Below are positions 39,852 through 50,191 of a stretch of 64,000 nucleotides of DNA, in pieces; positions within the stretch are counted from its first letter, which is position 1, and each line of letters starts with the position of its first letter. The stretch comes from Pectinophora gossypiella (taxonomy: Eukaryota; Arthropoda; Insecta; Lepidoptera; Gelechiidae). A program made the position numbers and the translations under genes. The stretch covers positions 11,447,420 through 11,511,419 of the forward strand of contig NC_065420.1 of NCBI RefSeq assembly GCF_024362695.1, read 5' to 3'. The notes below the pieces were generated by a model. It did not search any database. It had not been told where the DNA came from and saw only the letters and a program-made list of their open reading frames with translations.

Positions 39852-40145
39852 ACTGTCGTAACGACCCCGATACCGACCCCGCCGGCGTGGTCGACGATTT
39901 CCCTCATTCAGCGCTTATCGCTATCGACCCACTAGGGTCGATTAATTCTTTCAAATATTTTTCCTCTCAGACGACGCCCTGAGCCGAGGTTCGCGCCCAA
40001 CTGGGCACCCTCAGGCCTGTTGTCTTAAACGTTGTACCGGGTGAGAGCCTTCAGCGCTCCCCATTTGTCCGGCCAAGTAGTTAATGCCACCTGCGGCAAA
40101 TCTACTATAAGTCATGTCAAAAAAAAAAAAAAAACTGTCGTAACG
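39852..40145 (+). mobile_element. Retroposon P, full-length, 12-bp duplication
   Basis: The TSD ACTGTCGTAACG lies at 39852-39863 and 40134-40145. The 270-bp insert starts ACCCCGATACCGACC and ends in a poly-A run. This is the best-preserved copy for a consensus. Confidence 0.85.
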
Positions 40146-40189
40146 GCACCATGTGGTTTTCTTTAATAATTTACATTTAAAAAATAGCC

Positions 40190-40530
40190 AAGGCTATTAC
40201 CAGGATAATGGTACTGATTTCAGTAAACATCATCTAAGTTTATTTTAAATTATACCTGTTATTTAATTATCCGCCGAAAGTAACGGGTAACCGACAGGCA
40301 TAAAATTTATGGAACACGCGTCAATTTTAGGCAGAAATTAAAAAAAAAAAACACTTCCAAAAATTTACATTGGCCAATAATTTTTTTTTTTTGTTTTGGT
40401 TTTCCCCGAAGGGTAAGGCAAAGGGAACTATGCCCATACAGCCATGTCTGACGTATTTTACATTGGCCAATAACCCAACAGAATTAAGTTGACAGCACAC
40501 GTCAAACGGGTTGCGTATGAGCGAGTGACT
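40190..40530 (-). mobile_element. Element Q with a nested repeat K end
   Basis: Q on the minus strand runs from CAGAATTAAGTTGACAGCAC back to TTTTAAATTATACCTGTTAT. It is interrupted at 40381-40456. Confidence 0.75.
40364..40473 (-). mobile_element. Repeat K 76-bp insertion, 17-bp duplication
   Basis: The TSD TTTACATTGGCCAATAA lies at 40364-40380 and 40457-40473. The insert 40381-40456 begins with T12 and the K end (GGTTTTCCCCGAAGGG), proving K is a poly-A retroelement. Confidence 0.88.
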
Positions 40531-40623
40531 TGTTTTAGCGTCACCTTGTTGTTACCAATTGTCGTCTTCCGTAACAGTACCAATCCCCGTCTTCCGTCCC
40601 CCGTCCCGCAAAAACTGACAGTG

Positions 40624-40766
40624 TACGGTCACGAGTACTAATATGACACTTTGAAACCATGTCACATTAACTTTTTTGACAAATTAAACAGTAAGTCTCA
40701 TTAAATGTCAAATATGATAGTGCGACAGGGTTCTAAAGTGCGTACATGATATTGCTCATGACTGTA
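40624..40766 (-). mobile_element. MITE-142, complete
   Basis: The element is 40626-40764 with TA at both edges. Start CGGTCACGAG, end CTCATGACTG. Confidence 0.78.
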
Positions 40767-40969
40767 CATTTTTTATTCTATGGTTATGTTTAGCTCGTCA
40801 TTATGTTAAGTCGACTGTGCCTTAACTCAGTTACAGAACATAGACTCAGTGTTTCCTAGATAAGTAGTCTAGGTTTATCAAGGCTGCAAAAACTCATGCT
40901 TTTGTTTACGTTTCGTGATAATTATTATCTCGTGACATTGTATATAATCTTGAAACAAAAGCGTCGTCA

Positions 40970-41050
40970 ATCATCCTTCTCTTTCCTATTCTGCGGATAA
41001 GACAATGACAGGTATAATTTAAAATAAAATTAAATGGTGTCTTGTGAATT
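40970..41050 (+). mobile_element. Element Q, right end
   Basis: CTCTTTCCTATTCTGCGGAT, then AAATAAAATTAAATGGTGTC. Confidence 0.65.
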
Positions 41051-42126
41051 ACCACCATTGTATGTTTTATTTGTATTGTGAGTCTTTAGTCCGTCTAAAA
41101 AAACAATCGATAAATATTTAATAAGAATATTTTCATGACTGAATGTTGGGCTTCTAACCTTTCATTGACCTGTTATGAAGTTTCACAATACATAATGGAT
41201 CAATCTAGAAAATTGAATCTACTACGTAAAAGAACCCACCTTTTTCGTAGTTGCATAATATAATTTTCAGTGGCTCCTTAATGTGTATGCGATTGCGTAA
41301 ATCTGCTCGTATTAAAAAAAAAACAAATCGTGTGACGGTGGCGCCGGCCCGCGGGGCTTTTCCCCGCGAAGGCCCATTAAAGCAGTGGTCATTTAGCGAA
41401 AAATGGCGCGATGAAGAAAAAATAATTACAACAAGGGAGTTCAACGGAGATTATTGTGTTAACGAGAGTACTAGGGTGAATTAGATAAAGTATTTTTTAA
41501 CTGGTAAAGGGGCTTTTTCTTTCAAGCGCGCCCTCCAATCCTTTATTTCGTATCAATTAACTGATTAAAATCTATTATATCAGAACAAACCGGAAATATT
41601 TTGATTTGTTCCATGATTTTATGTGATATTTTTCCGTATTTTCCCTATGTATTGTGCGGTCAAGTGATGTGAAAAAGTCGAGCCGAAGTTACGTATAGAA
41701 AATATATTTAGAAAATAATGAAAAGGTTGAACGGTATTTGCTAAAGTTAACGATGTCGGTATATTAAACAATCGGGAACAATATAATTGTTTATCAAATT
41801 GTCTTCAATTAGAAATTGCAAAAACTGCAAATTAATTTTATATCAAAATATGTGACGTAGCAACCGGCCATGTAATTTTTAATCGTCAAAGCGTATAAGG
41901 GTTTTAAAGCTAATATAAAGATAAAACTTATATAAAAATACGGTTTATTTTTTATTATACTTTCAAGTTTTAGACAATCACTTTAGTGTTTTCGTTTGTT
42001 GATGTCGTAAACATAAATTTCAAATAACAGCTCGTAGAACGTTACGAAACACTTTGATAACAAAATATTTTATATGTAAGTATTTTCTTATACATTTGGT
42101 TTATTTTGCTTTTAGTTTCGTGAAAT
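41051..42126. other. Region upstream of the protease gene
   Basis: Mostly AT-rich DNA. A GC-rich hairpin (CGCGGGG, 5-base loop, CCCCGCG) lies at 41350-41368. A 3' splice-like site (GCTTTTAG) ends at 42115 and a donor-like GTAAGT is at 42075, only 41 bp apart, too close for a normal intron. A 5'UTR intron with a more distant donor is possible. Confidence 0.4.
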
Positions 42127-42963
42127 ATGATAAAGGTTGTGATGGTGGGACTGTTTTTGACTCGAGTGGATTCACAGAAGAGTATCAATAAGACTCGGAG
42201 AGTTATGGCCGGCGTAGACGCCCCAGAACATCGTTATCCATACGTTGTAGCTCTCGCCCGATTTTATCCGGAATCTGACGATATTGCCAGATTCTGTACC
42301 GGCAGTCTGATAGCCAACAACTGGGTGTTAATAGCGGCTCATTGTTTTGCTGTGTTCGACATAGTACCGATCAACACATGCATCATAATGTTCGGAAATC
42401 TAACAATTACACCGAACAAAAATAACTCCGCTAAAATACTGCAAGCGATATCCCACGTAAGATTTCACAAAGAGCGTTTGAAAAATGACGTCGGGTTGTT
42501 GTTAGTTGAACACGTGGAGTTAAATAGCTACGGTAAATTATCGCCAATAGATTACGTTGCCCTGATTGGTCGTACCTTAAAATACGTTGGTGCTGGATTG
42601 ACTTCTTCAGATTACGAAATAGAGCATTATCCTGTGAAAACGAGGATAAAGATAAAGAAAGATTCAGTGAGGCCTCTTCAAGTGGGTGAAGCTTTAGCAG
42701 TGTCGTGTATGAGATGGGAGAAAAGGATGGTTGGATTTAGTACTGTATCTATCTATAACAACGCTTTGATATGTCTGCGAAGTAGGTGTTCGAATAGACT
42801 GGGAGGGTCTCAGAGTGGGGATTCAGGAGGGCCTCTGCTGTATGATGACAAAATCGTCGGCATCGCACACGGTTCCATGCCCTCAAATACTTATGAGTTT
42901 TTCTACACAGCTGTGAGCCCACACTTGGATTGGATACTACGCACGGTGGCTACGAAACGATAG
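42127..42963 (+). CDS. Chymotrypsin-fold serine protease with altered pocket
   Basis: It encodes a 278-residue secreted-type peptidase of family S1. The first 16 residues form a weak hydrophobic signal. The zymogen site is R25-V26 (RRVMAGVDAPE). The catalytic triad is complete: H72 in IAAHCF, D121 in KNDVGLL, S233 in SGDSGGPL. C57-C73 should form the disulfide around His. The residue six before Ser (G227) means no trypsin-like Asp in the S1 pocket. Both Cys of the usual 191-220 bond are missing (Q229; none near 250), and the usual SWG strand reads AHGS (247-250). Activity is therefore plausible but specificity is unclear. An in-frame TGA at 42121 fixes this ATG as the first possible start. 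The gene is one coding exon, although most insect S1 genes have introns. A digestive, immune or reproductive role cannot be chosen from sequence. Confidence 0.92.
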   Translation: MIKVVMVGLFLTRVDSQKSINKTRRVMAGVDAPEHRYPYVVALARFYPESDDIARFCTGSLIANNWVLIAAHCFAVFDIVPINTCIIMFGNLTITPNKNNSAKILQAISHVRFHKERLKNDVGLLLVEHVELNSYGKLSPIDYVALIGRTLKYVGAGLTSSDYEIEHYPVKTRIKIKKDSVRPLQVGEALAVSCMRWEKRMVGFSTVSIYNNALICLRSRCSNRLGGSQSGDSGGPLLYDDKIVGIAHGSMPSNTYEFFYTAVSPHLDWILRTVATKR

Positions 42964-42999
42964 TCAATAATACAACTCTTAGGCACCAGTTTGTGAGGA

Positions 43000-43005
43000 A
43001 ATAAA
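43000..43005 (+). terminator. Candidate poly-A signal of the protease gene
   Basis: AATAAA lies 36 bp after the stop codon at 42961-42963. Confidence 0.6.
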
Positions 43006-43054
43006 TAGTACTTTTTAAATTAAATTTGGATTCACTATAGAACAAGTTAAGAAG

Positions 43055-43212
43055 TGAAGAACGAAAGAGAGGAAGGGGAAGACCAATAGCTTACAGGGAA
43101 CAAATTAAAGAGAAGGCGAACGTTGTGTCTTATAAAGAAGTTAAAGAATTGGTCTAGGATAGACAAAGTATGGAGAACGCTACATTGACAAGAGCGTGGC
43201 TCTTAAGTTAGT
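43055..43212 (+). pseudogene. LINE-G C-terminal fragment
   Basis: It contains the GRGRP-type segment (AAAGAGAGGAAGGGGAAGAC), a YREQIKEKANVVSYKEVKEL-like frame and the end GACAAGAGCGTGGCTCTTAA. Stops interrupt it. Confidence 0.65.
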
Positions 43213-43806
43213 AAGTTGAAAATGTTAAATCTACGATAAAGGAACTTGCATTTGAGTATCGTGCGAAAATTTTAAACTGTGTGATTATGCGGCTTTGAAT
43301 GTGTTATGTGTGTGTTCTGACTTTTATTGAAATAAGTCTTATATTAGTCTTATATTATTGTGTTAGACATGGAAAATTACAAATACAGATATACACACAA
43401 ACAAATAGACTATACTTAAATCTGAAAGCAACACCCTCTGCCCGAGCTACGTTATATATGCCGGATATACATTACATTACCGATCGTAAATTCACGATAC
43501 GGTTGATTCACAGTTAAAAATAAAATGCGTTGGGATGCTGAGTGGGTTACAAGACCAATACTTTCAAATGAAATCACTTAAACTCCGCCATTCAATTAGC
43601 CACGTTACAGATTTGACAAAAATATTGAGAATTGAGTTGTTTAAAGCCCTAGCCGGGATTCGAATCCTCACGGATCTTGTGATGGATGTACTCTGAATAC
43701 TCCAATTGGGATATAGTTATAAGCTTTTTTTAATTTATTTAATTGACTCACCAACAGTTACTACATTTATACATGGTTACAATAGCATACAACTTAATTA
43801 ATTTAA
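43213..43806. other. Unassigned DNA with a LINE tail
   Basis: 43730-43800 is AT-rich LINE-end-like DNA. 43640-43680 resembles a decayed tRNA-like box B (GGGATTCGAATCCTC). Confidence 0.4.
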
Positions 43807-44310
43807 TGGCCCCGATTCCTGCAGACACCTCCTAATTTTACTTTAAGTTATTCCTGTCATTTTCTTATCGGCCGAAAAGGAAAGGGACGGATGTATGTCA
43901 ACAAGTTAATTTAAAAATGAATGAATAACCCGTGCGAATAAAATAGGCATCTCGCTGGTATGCAATCCTTTTGACGTGCTGTCTACTTCATTCTGTCGGG
44001 TTATTTTATTTATTTATTTATTATTGTTTATTTAAGATAACAAGATCCATTTATTGTTAGTATTTGCTTAATTTTATTGTTAGTAAAGTAAAACTAAATT
44101 AGACTTGGTAAATTTTATAGGCCGATGTAAAGTTTCTAGACGGTTGTTTTAGATTTCTGCTTAAAATTTACGTGTATTCCATAAATTTTATGTGTGTCGA
44201 TTACCCGTCCCTTTCTTTTTCAATGGATAAGAAAATGCACAGAATAAATTTCATTTCGTTTTAATGACAGGTATAAGTTAAAATAAAATTAGATGGCGTC
44301 TGTGATAACT
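43807..44310 (+). mobile_element. Element Q, complete, split by a LINE tail
   Basis: Q runs 43807-44005 and from about 44118 to 44310. The insert starts TTATTTATTTATTTATTATT. ATTTTAT at both insert edges may be the TSD. Confidence 0.75.
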
Positions 44311-44324
44311 AATTATAGGTAAGT

Positions 44325-44468
44325 ACAGTCATGAGCAATATAATGTACCCACTTTAGGACTCTGTCGCACTAACATATTTTAACATTTAGTGAGACTTAC
44401 AGTTCAATTTGTCAAAAAAGTTAATATGACATGGTACCAAAGTGTATACATATAAATGCTCGTAACCG
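44325..44468 (+). mobile_element. MITE-142
   Basis: Left end TACAGTCATGAGCAATATAA. The right end CTCGTAACCG is slightly mutated and its flanking TA is lost. Confidence 0.75.
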
Positions 44469-44977
44469 GACCATCACGACCATCATGGATATTATAAAAT
44501 TGAATATCTAACTAATATAATGTATATATTTGATATAAACTTTAAAATATATAAACATGTAACTAATGCTTATGTTATGTTAAGAAAAATGTCTGCTATT
44601 TCTAGTCTTGTTTTAGGTACCATAAGGATTAAACTTCATTACTCATTAGAATCAAGCTCATGTTCTTACACGACAAGTTTATATCTATTATCTAATTAGA
44701 AAAGTAACTTATCAAGTTCTTGCTTGGTTTAATAACTTAAAATAACTCTAATTGAGTAATTAGGCACTTGATAATATTCACACGAAGTCTTAAAATTCCA
44801 TCGTTCGAATTCGAAATTAAAAAATCGGAAAAAAAACGGTTTTGGTTTCGGCTTAATGACGATAATATGTATAGATCGAAATAATTTCGCATGGATATGA
44901 GGCGGACCGGGTGGTGGTGTAACGCTTGTCTCGGCTTGACAAGAAAATTCGAAAAAAGAAACGAAAAAAAAAAAATT
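44469..44977. other. Unassigned AT-rich DNA
   Basis: Two overlapping minus-strand frames of about 84 codons (44729-44988) are low-complexity. No gene. Confidence 0.35.
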
Positions 44978-45057
44978 TTCCACTTCATATTAACTCAGAA
45001 TCATGGTCTGAATCCATCCCTTTCAGTATTCTTTACGATATCACTAACACTCTGTAT
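44978..45057. mobile_element. Foldback F, right arm
   Basis: TTTCCACTTCATATTAACTC to ATATCACTAACACTCTGTAT. Confidence 0.7.
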
Positions 45058-45485
45058 AAAAACAAATCTTCTAAGTATATTTATTTACCAAATACAGGTA
45101 GTAACATCCTTGCGAAATCGCATCAGATGTTAGAAAGGAATTCATATGAAAAAGAAAACGTAAAGATTTGAATTCCGAACCCTTGTTCGAGTCAGGAAAT
45201 CGCCTTAATAAATTGTATTCGTTCTATAGTGTTCCGCGGGAAAATATATTTGGCAAATGAGAACAAGCTATCCAGCTGAAATTCGCGATAAATTGCTATA
45301 AGATGTGGAGAAATAGGCAGTTTTTATCCTCATTATAGACACGTATAGACGTTTTACAATACCATAGACTACGAAGACAGTGTACAAATTGGCGAATAGT
45401 GTTAGCGCAGACCAAGAGCAGCAGCATGGTGAGCACTTTCTAATAACAATCCATCTTCCTAGTGAAGCAGCGAGGTGGAGTATGC
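45058..45485. other. Unassigned DNA
   Basis: No gene or family recognised. Confidence 0.35.
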
Positions 45486-45985
45486 ACTGCAGGGCTAGCA
45501 TAAGCAACGTGATAAAATTGTCGATCGATTCAATAAGTTGTTGAGGTTGCCGCGATATTGCAGCGCCTCTGGTATGTTCGCTGAGGCACACACAGATGGT
45601 TTTGCAGCAATCATGCGGAAACGTTGTGCGTCGCTTTTCACGCGAACGTTAGCCAGCCCCAACAGTATCCTGAAGACGTTATGTGATAGGTGGAACTCTC
45701 CCCTTCTAAAAAGGTGGATGGTGCTTCACACTTTATAAATTTGTTTTTATGATCGCCCGAATAATGTCTAACTAACACTAGTTTATAAGACGTTTGTATA
45801 CTAACATTCTATGGACTTTGTCCGAAATCAACGATTTTTATTTTATTATTTATTATTAAATAAATTTTACGAAAATATAAGTTTGTTTTTTTTTTCTCTA
45901 ACATGCTAACGTGATTTTGTTCGTATTTTGATAGAATGCCATGACTTATTTGGATTCACATATTAGAACTCATCGACAAAAAAAT
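45486..45985 (+). mobile_element. Element T split by a LINE
   Basis: 45486-45537 (CTGCAGGGCTAGCATAAGCA) and about 45890-45985 (CTAACATGCTAACGTGATTT) match successive parts of T at 63575-63735. A LINE fragment lies between them. Confidence 0.6.
45538..45885 (+). pseudogene. LINE C-terminal fragment
   Basis: The frame reads LLRLPRYCSASGMFAEAHTD, then KRCASLFTRTLASPNSILKT and a LLKRWM end at about 45717, followed by a 3'UTR ending in AAATAAATTTTACG. It is the same family as 34755-35215. Confidence 0.75.
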
Positions 45986-46017
45986 AATACCAATAACCGT
46001 GAAAAAACACATGGGTA

Positions 46018-46316
46018 ATGTCGCACTGTAATACTGTACCAAACAGTTTTAAATTGTATTGCGCGCACTTGACGGCAGAGCCGCCGCAGCGGCGCAGTAT
46101 TACAGTGCGACATTATGCCGCTGCTCTTTTCTGCCGCGCGGCGAAAAACTCGTAGTGCGCGCCTGCTTATAAAACAAATAAAAGAAAAAAAGCAGGTCGT
46201 GTCGTATCAGGAGATGAAGGATTTGGCGAAGAAAAGATGAATGGCGATTATTACACCAACAAAAGCGCAGCTTTTAAATAATGAGAGAAATTTAAATATT
46301 GCGCGCCTGGCCTAAA
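46018..46316. mobile_element. Harbinger-type MITE, split by LINE-G
   Basis: It is related to the MITE at 596-800. The right arm is GCCGCGCGGCGAAAAACTCG and so on. The terminal GCGCGCCTGGCC reappears at 46301-46312, followed by TAA. The left terminus is missing. Confidence 0.75.
46156..46309 (+). mobile_element. LINE-G 3' scrap, 10-bp duplication
   Basis: The TSD TGCGCGCCTG lies at 46156-46165 and 46300-46309. The 134-bp insert carries CAGGTCGTGTCGTATCAGGA, AAAAGCGCAGCTTTTAAATA and a GAGAGA end. Confidence 0.82.
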
Positions 46317-46756
46317 TGTTCTCTTAGGTCTACCCCTTCCTCCCAACACATGACATATTTTCGCCCAGCATATATTTTCTGTACAGCGCCATCTATATTA
46401 ATTTTGACGAACGTAGCCTGGAAAGTCCCTCATTCTATTGATGTGTCTCGTTAATGGAGTAAATGGAGAACTTAATCCTGGCTAGAAACATTTTCCTCAA
46501 TCCGACGAACAAACACTATAAAGCTCAATTTACTCAATTGGGAGTTTTAGGAATATCATTTGTAATAAGAATTTACACGGTTTAAGTAAATTATAGGTTT
46601 TCCAATGGTTTTCACTCCACAAAATACATCATGGTAAATGGTACCTACCTTATTATAATATTATGTTTATTTAGACCTTAGTAAGTTTAAAATAGCAAAA
46701 TCGGAAAGTTACTACCCCACCGAACATTCCTTACATAATAAGGCACTTAGAACAGA
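46317..46756. other. Unassigned DNA
   Basis: Near 46317-46345 is a LINE-G scrap on the minus strand. 46375-46440 matches 26920-26990 inversely (CTGTACAGCGCCATCT). Otherwise nothing. Confidence 0.4.
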
Positions 46757-46904
46757 GGGGTTGGCCACATCAAAGTAATTCATCTGAAAAGCAATATTGC
46801 AATTTGACATTTATCCATATAAAAGTAACTGCGCAATGCAAACAAATGTCAAATAGCAATATTGCTTTCTTAGATGAATTCTTTCGATGTGGCCATTTTA
46901 ACCC
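46757..46904 (+). mobile_element. MITE-160
   Basis: GGGGTTGGCCACATCAAAGT to GATGTGGCCATTTTAACCCG, with the inner AGCAATATTGC inverted pair. Confidence 0.75.
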
Positions 46905-47089
46905 GTTTATCATAATCATTGAGAATTGGGTAGTTTGGTCAAAGATAAATTATGAAATTATGATTACTAAATAAAGGCAGATGTAAAGGTGACAAAAAAA
47001 GTTTTCTTTTTTCTATTTAACCTATTAATGAACTTTAATAAAGATATAAACATAATAATAAGTGCGACATTTTGTCACGTTTTTCTGTG

Positions 47090-47190
47090 ACGTCACAGGT
47101 TGCTTTTTCATACAAATGCCATAGTAATTTCGTTTCTTGACGTTTAGTAAAAAGTGACTGATTTGAATAGTTGGAAACTACTCTATTAAA
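47090..47190 (-). repeat. Repeat S, second copy
   Basis: Reverse complement of 17193-17290 with scattered differences. Confidence 0.6.
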
Positions 47191-47262
47191 TCGAATAATA
47201 GGGATGTAGACCGTTTCATTTTGAGTCATATATTTTTTAATTTTTATCTTTTACGACTCCTT

Positions 47263-47408
47263 TACAGTCATGAGCAATATAATGTACCCACTTTAGGACT
47301 CTGTCGCACTAACATATTTGACATTTAGTGAGACTTACAGTTCAATTTGCCAAAAAAGTTAATGTGACATGGTACCAAAGTGTATACATATTAAAGCTCG
47401 TCACCGTA
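47263..47408 (+). mobile_element. MITE-142, complete
   Basis: The element is 47265-47406 (142 bp) with flanking TA on both sides. Confidence 0.8.
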
Positions 47409-47849
47409 CATAAACAACAGTTGTTTACCTAAACGCTGTACGTACTTGCGTGTTGTTCTACGTTTTACGCTTTGTTTTGCGGCGAGATTTTGCGATAGCG
47501 CTAACGATGTCTGCCAGAGACTCTCCTGACACTCAGACACTGCGACATCGCGACACTGTGACGCTTGACCTTCGATGGTCACCCTCAACTTGCGCGCGTG
47601 CAAGAATTCGTCAATACTCATAGGGTTGCGTTGTTCCGAATTCTATGTACCAGTAAGTAAGTATAAAAAAAGGATATTAAAAAAAGAGTATTTAAAAATC
47701 TGTTTTGTAAATGTAACTTATTGTAGTAAGTAAGAACAAATACAAATACAGGTGTTTTATATCCGTGACAACCCTATTCGAAGAACACATAACTTATTCA
47801 TGTATTTAGTAAGTATAAGTAGTATTTTCTATGTACATATATACCGCGA
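47409..47849. other. Unassigned DNA with a 76-codon minus frame
   Basis: The minus frame 47391-47621 (MSIDEFLHARKLRVTIEGQA start) has balanced composition. Its last residues lie in MITE-142, so it could be a decayed coding piece of unknown origin. Confidence 0.35.
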
Positions 47850-48172
47850 TGTCCGTGGCCTCACTCGGCAGGGCCCGCAGAATACCAGCGTCGTGGCTCA
47901 CGCCGCGACTTATGATGAGCGAGGTCCTTTTATTCCGGACTCCACCGCAAATGATCGGACCGCCAGTGCGTTGCATTTAGTATACTTAGTTTTATTATTA
48001 TTGTTTTTATGATTTTGGTTTGTTTTTCTTTTTGTTTTGGATATTTTTTTTTGTCTGTGTACTTATTGATTTCCGTGTGGTTTCTGTCCTGTGTTAAATG
48101 TAATGTACCTGTTTGTCTGTGTCTGTGGTGTACGGAAGTAATAAATGTTTCTTTCTTTCTTTCTATTGTATC
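47850..48172 (+). mobile_element. LINE 3' end with (TTTC)n tail
   Basis: A coding-like GC-rich part (CGGCAGGGCCCGCAGAATAC) passes into an AT-rich 3'UTR with AATAAATG and a (TTTC)n run at 48148-48165. It is probably a 5'-truncated LINE. Confidence 0.5.
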
Positions 48173-48177
48173 ACTGT

Positions 48178-48605
48178 GTTGGTCAATGCCGTAGAAATGA
48201 GGTCTTTGCGTAGTATCTGCGGTGTGAAGTTGAGTGATAGAGTGAGAAACAGTGTGATAAGACAGAGATGTGGTGTAAAAGACGATATAGTGACTAAGAT
48301 TGAGAAGGGAATGTTAGGTTGGTTTGGACACGTAGAGCGGATGAAGGATAATAGAATTGCAAAAGTGGTATATAAAGCGAAAGTTGATGGTAGGGCTGGC
48401 AGAGGAAGACCGAGAAGGACTTACGATGACCGAATTGGAGATGTCCTTAGAAAAGGTTTAATACGATCTACTCTGAACCGGCGTGCGTGTATGAAGCGAT
48501 TGATGAATGTGGAGGAAGCAAGAGAAGTGTGTCAGGATCGAAGCAAATGGAATTCTATAGTCTCTGCTTACCCCGGTGGGAAACAGGCGTGAGTTTATGT
48601 ATGTA
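48178..48605 (+). pseudogene. LINE-M reverse transcriptase C-terminus, best copy
   Basis: The frame ending at 48592 reads RSLRSICGVKLSDRVRNSVI, then IEKGMLGWFGHVERMKDNRI, AGRGRPRRTYDDRIGDVLRK, RRACMKRLMNVEEAREVCQD and WNSIVSAYPGGKQA. It is the C-terminal 130 residues or so of a non-LTR retrotransposon protein. The 3' end is GGTGGGAAACAGGCGTGAGT plus (ATGT)n. The upstream Met lies in unrelated DNA. Confidence 0.85.
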
Positions 48606-48860
48606 TGTATGTAGCACTGCGATCTATAAGTTCCGATTCTGCTTCACCCAAATTCCCTGGCAGTTGCAACTTTCAAATCCAAACTCCACCCGCTTAGAGA
48701 CGGTAGTTACTGAAATGTATCGGCGCCCGAAGGACGCAATATACGATCCCGAGGATCCCGCTTACTCCAGCCATAGAGGCGGCCATTCAGCTCGCGACAA
48801 AAACACTTCAGAACCCCGATACCGACCCGGCCGGCGTGGTCGACGATTAGGCGAAACTTT
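48606..48860 (+). repeat. Longer relative of retroposon P
   Basis: 48818-48848 is the P start (CCCCGATACCGACCCGGCCG), here preceded by about 150 bp of coding-like DNA. P proper stops after about 30 bp. It may be a fragment of the LINE from which P arose, or a chance junction. Confidence 0.45.
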
Positions 48861-49125
48861 TATAGTTTTGATATTTAGGATTTCCGTCAAAATTTTCTCG
48901 CAAACAAATTCGTGGGTACTGTTGTAGGTAAAATACTAAATATTTTTAATACGTGACAACAACAGATAACAAAAGCGTCCCATCTCTATAGTGTTGTTGT
49001 TGTAGATACTTCATTATCGTGTTGTGATGTGATGATGACCGATACCGAAACGGCGATAATCCTCTAGAGGGCAAGGTAGTAAGGTCGCGGTGGATAAACA
49101 GGTGCTTACTAATTATTATTATTGA
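48861..49125. other. Unassigned DNA
   Basis: No gene or family recognised. Confidence 0.35.
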
Positions 49126-49365
49126 CTACCTGCGTGGTCCAGTGGTTGAGAGTTGGACTCACGATCCGGAGGTCCCGGGTTCGATTCCCGGTGGGGACAC
49201 GTTACAAAAATTACTTTGTTATCCCTAGTTTGGTTAAGACATTACTGGCTGATCACCAGGTCGTCTGAAAGTAACAAGATCCCTACTTCGGAAGGCACGT
49301 TAAGCCGTTGGTCCCGGATACTACTTACTAATGTGAGTAGTCGTTACATGAGCCATGTCATGTAA
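49126..49365 (+). mobile_element. SINE-C, tail lost
   Basis: The head is excellent: box A GCGTGGTCCAGTGGTTGAG and box B GGGTTCGATTCCC. The core is about 49275-49318. It ends at CATGAGCCATGTCA. Confidence 0.82.
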
Positions 49366-49414
49366 GCCAAATCGTTTTTTTTTATAATTAATGTTTTAAT
49401 TTATTTTTATTCCC

Positions 49415-49589
49415 TAGAAATGCAATTTTTGGAGGTGTGTGACATAATCTGTATTGGGCTGGTTTTCCCTTCGCGGGTTGAAAGGTCAGACAGGTAACGA
49501 GCGACTGCATTTGTAAAAATCGGGACTTGTCAAATCTTCAGGTTACGTAAGCGTACCCTGTGAAAAACGGGATAGTGCTAGGGAGATGT
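49415..49589 (+). mobile_element. SINE-D, 3' half
   Basis: GAGGTGTGTGACATAATCTG, CCCTTCGCGGGTTGAAAGGT and CTAGGGAGATG match SINE-D in order. Confidence 0.75.
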
Positions 49590-50191
49590 TTTTTTTAATT
49601 TACTACGGCTCTAGTAACTTGACCATTTGCCGAATTTATAATTAAGTAATGTAATTTTGTTTGCATATTGTGTATTTTTTTCTTTTCATTATTTCGATGT
49701 CATTCTATCGTTGCTATGTGTGTGTTGTCCTTTGATAATAATTATATAATTGATGGTATCATCAAAGAAAAACTGTCTATAGTAATCCGTATCTGAAAGC
49801 AAACTTGGACTCGAAAATGACCAATTTAAATTGTCTTACAGCTAGTAATTGAACGTACAATGAACCTTAATACAACCCTAATATTTGTTCTCGGCTCCAC
49901 TTTCAAAGTTAATCAAATCCGAGGATGAATTACCTACCTTTGAATTAGAAACCGAAACACTTCGCTTATACTCTAATGAATTAAGTAATTCGTGGTTGTA
50001 ATGGATTTATTGATTCAGTTATGGAAAACAAAGAGTTATTTCTCATACTACTGTTAGTAGTCTAAACGGTACTTCAGTTCGTAAACTGTCGATATGGGAG
50101 CGGCAAACGCGCTGGGCTGGAATCCGCATGACTTAGTATTGTTATGAGATTATCTAAGTCTAAATACCTTTAAATAACTTTTTTTTAGTTT
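49590..50191. other. Unassigned DNA
   Basis: AT-rich with no domain-bearing frame. Confidence 0.35.

Noticed and set aside
42075..42115. 41-bp intron in front of the protease gene
   Set aside because: A donor-like and an acceptor-like site exist, but 41 bp is shorter than introns normally spliced in insects. A more distant donor would be needed.
49126..49200. tRNA gene with a good box A and box B
   Set aside because: The sequence continues into the SINE-C body and shared core. It is a SINE head.
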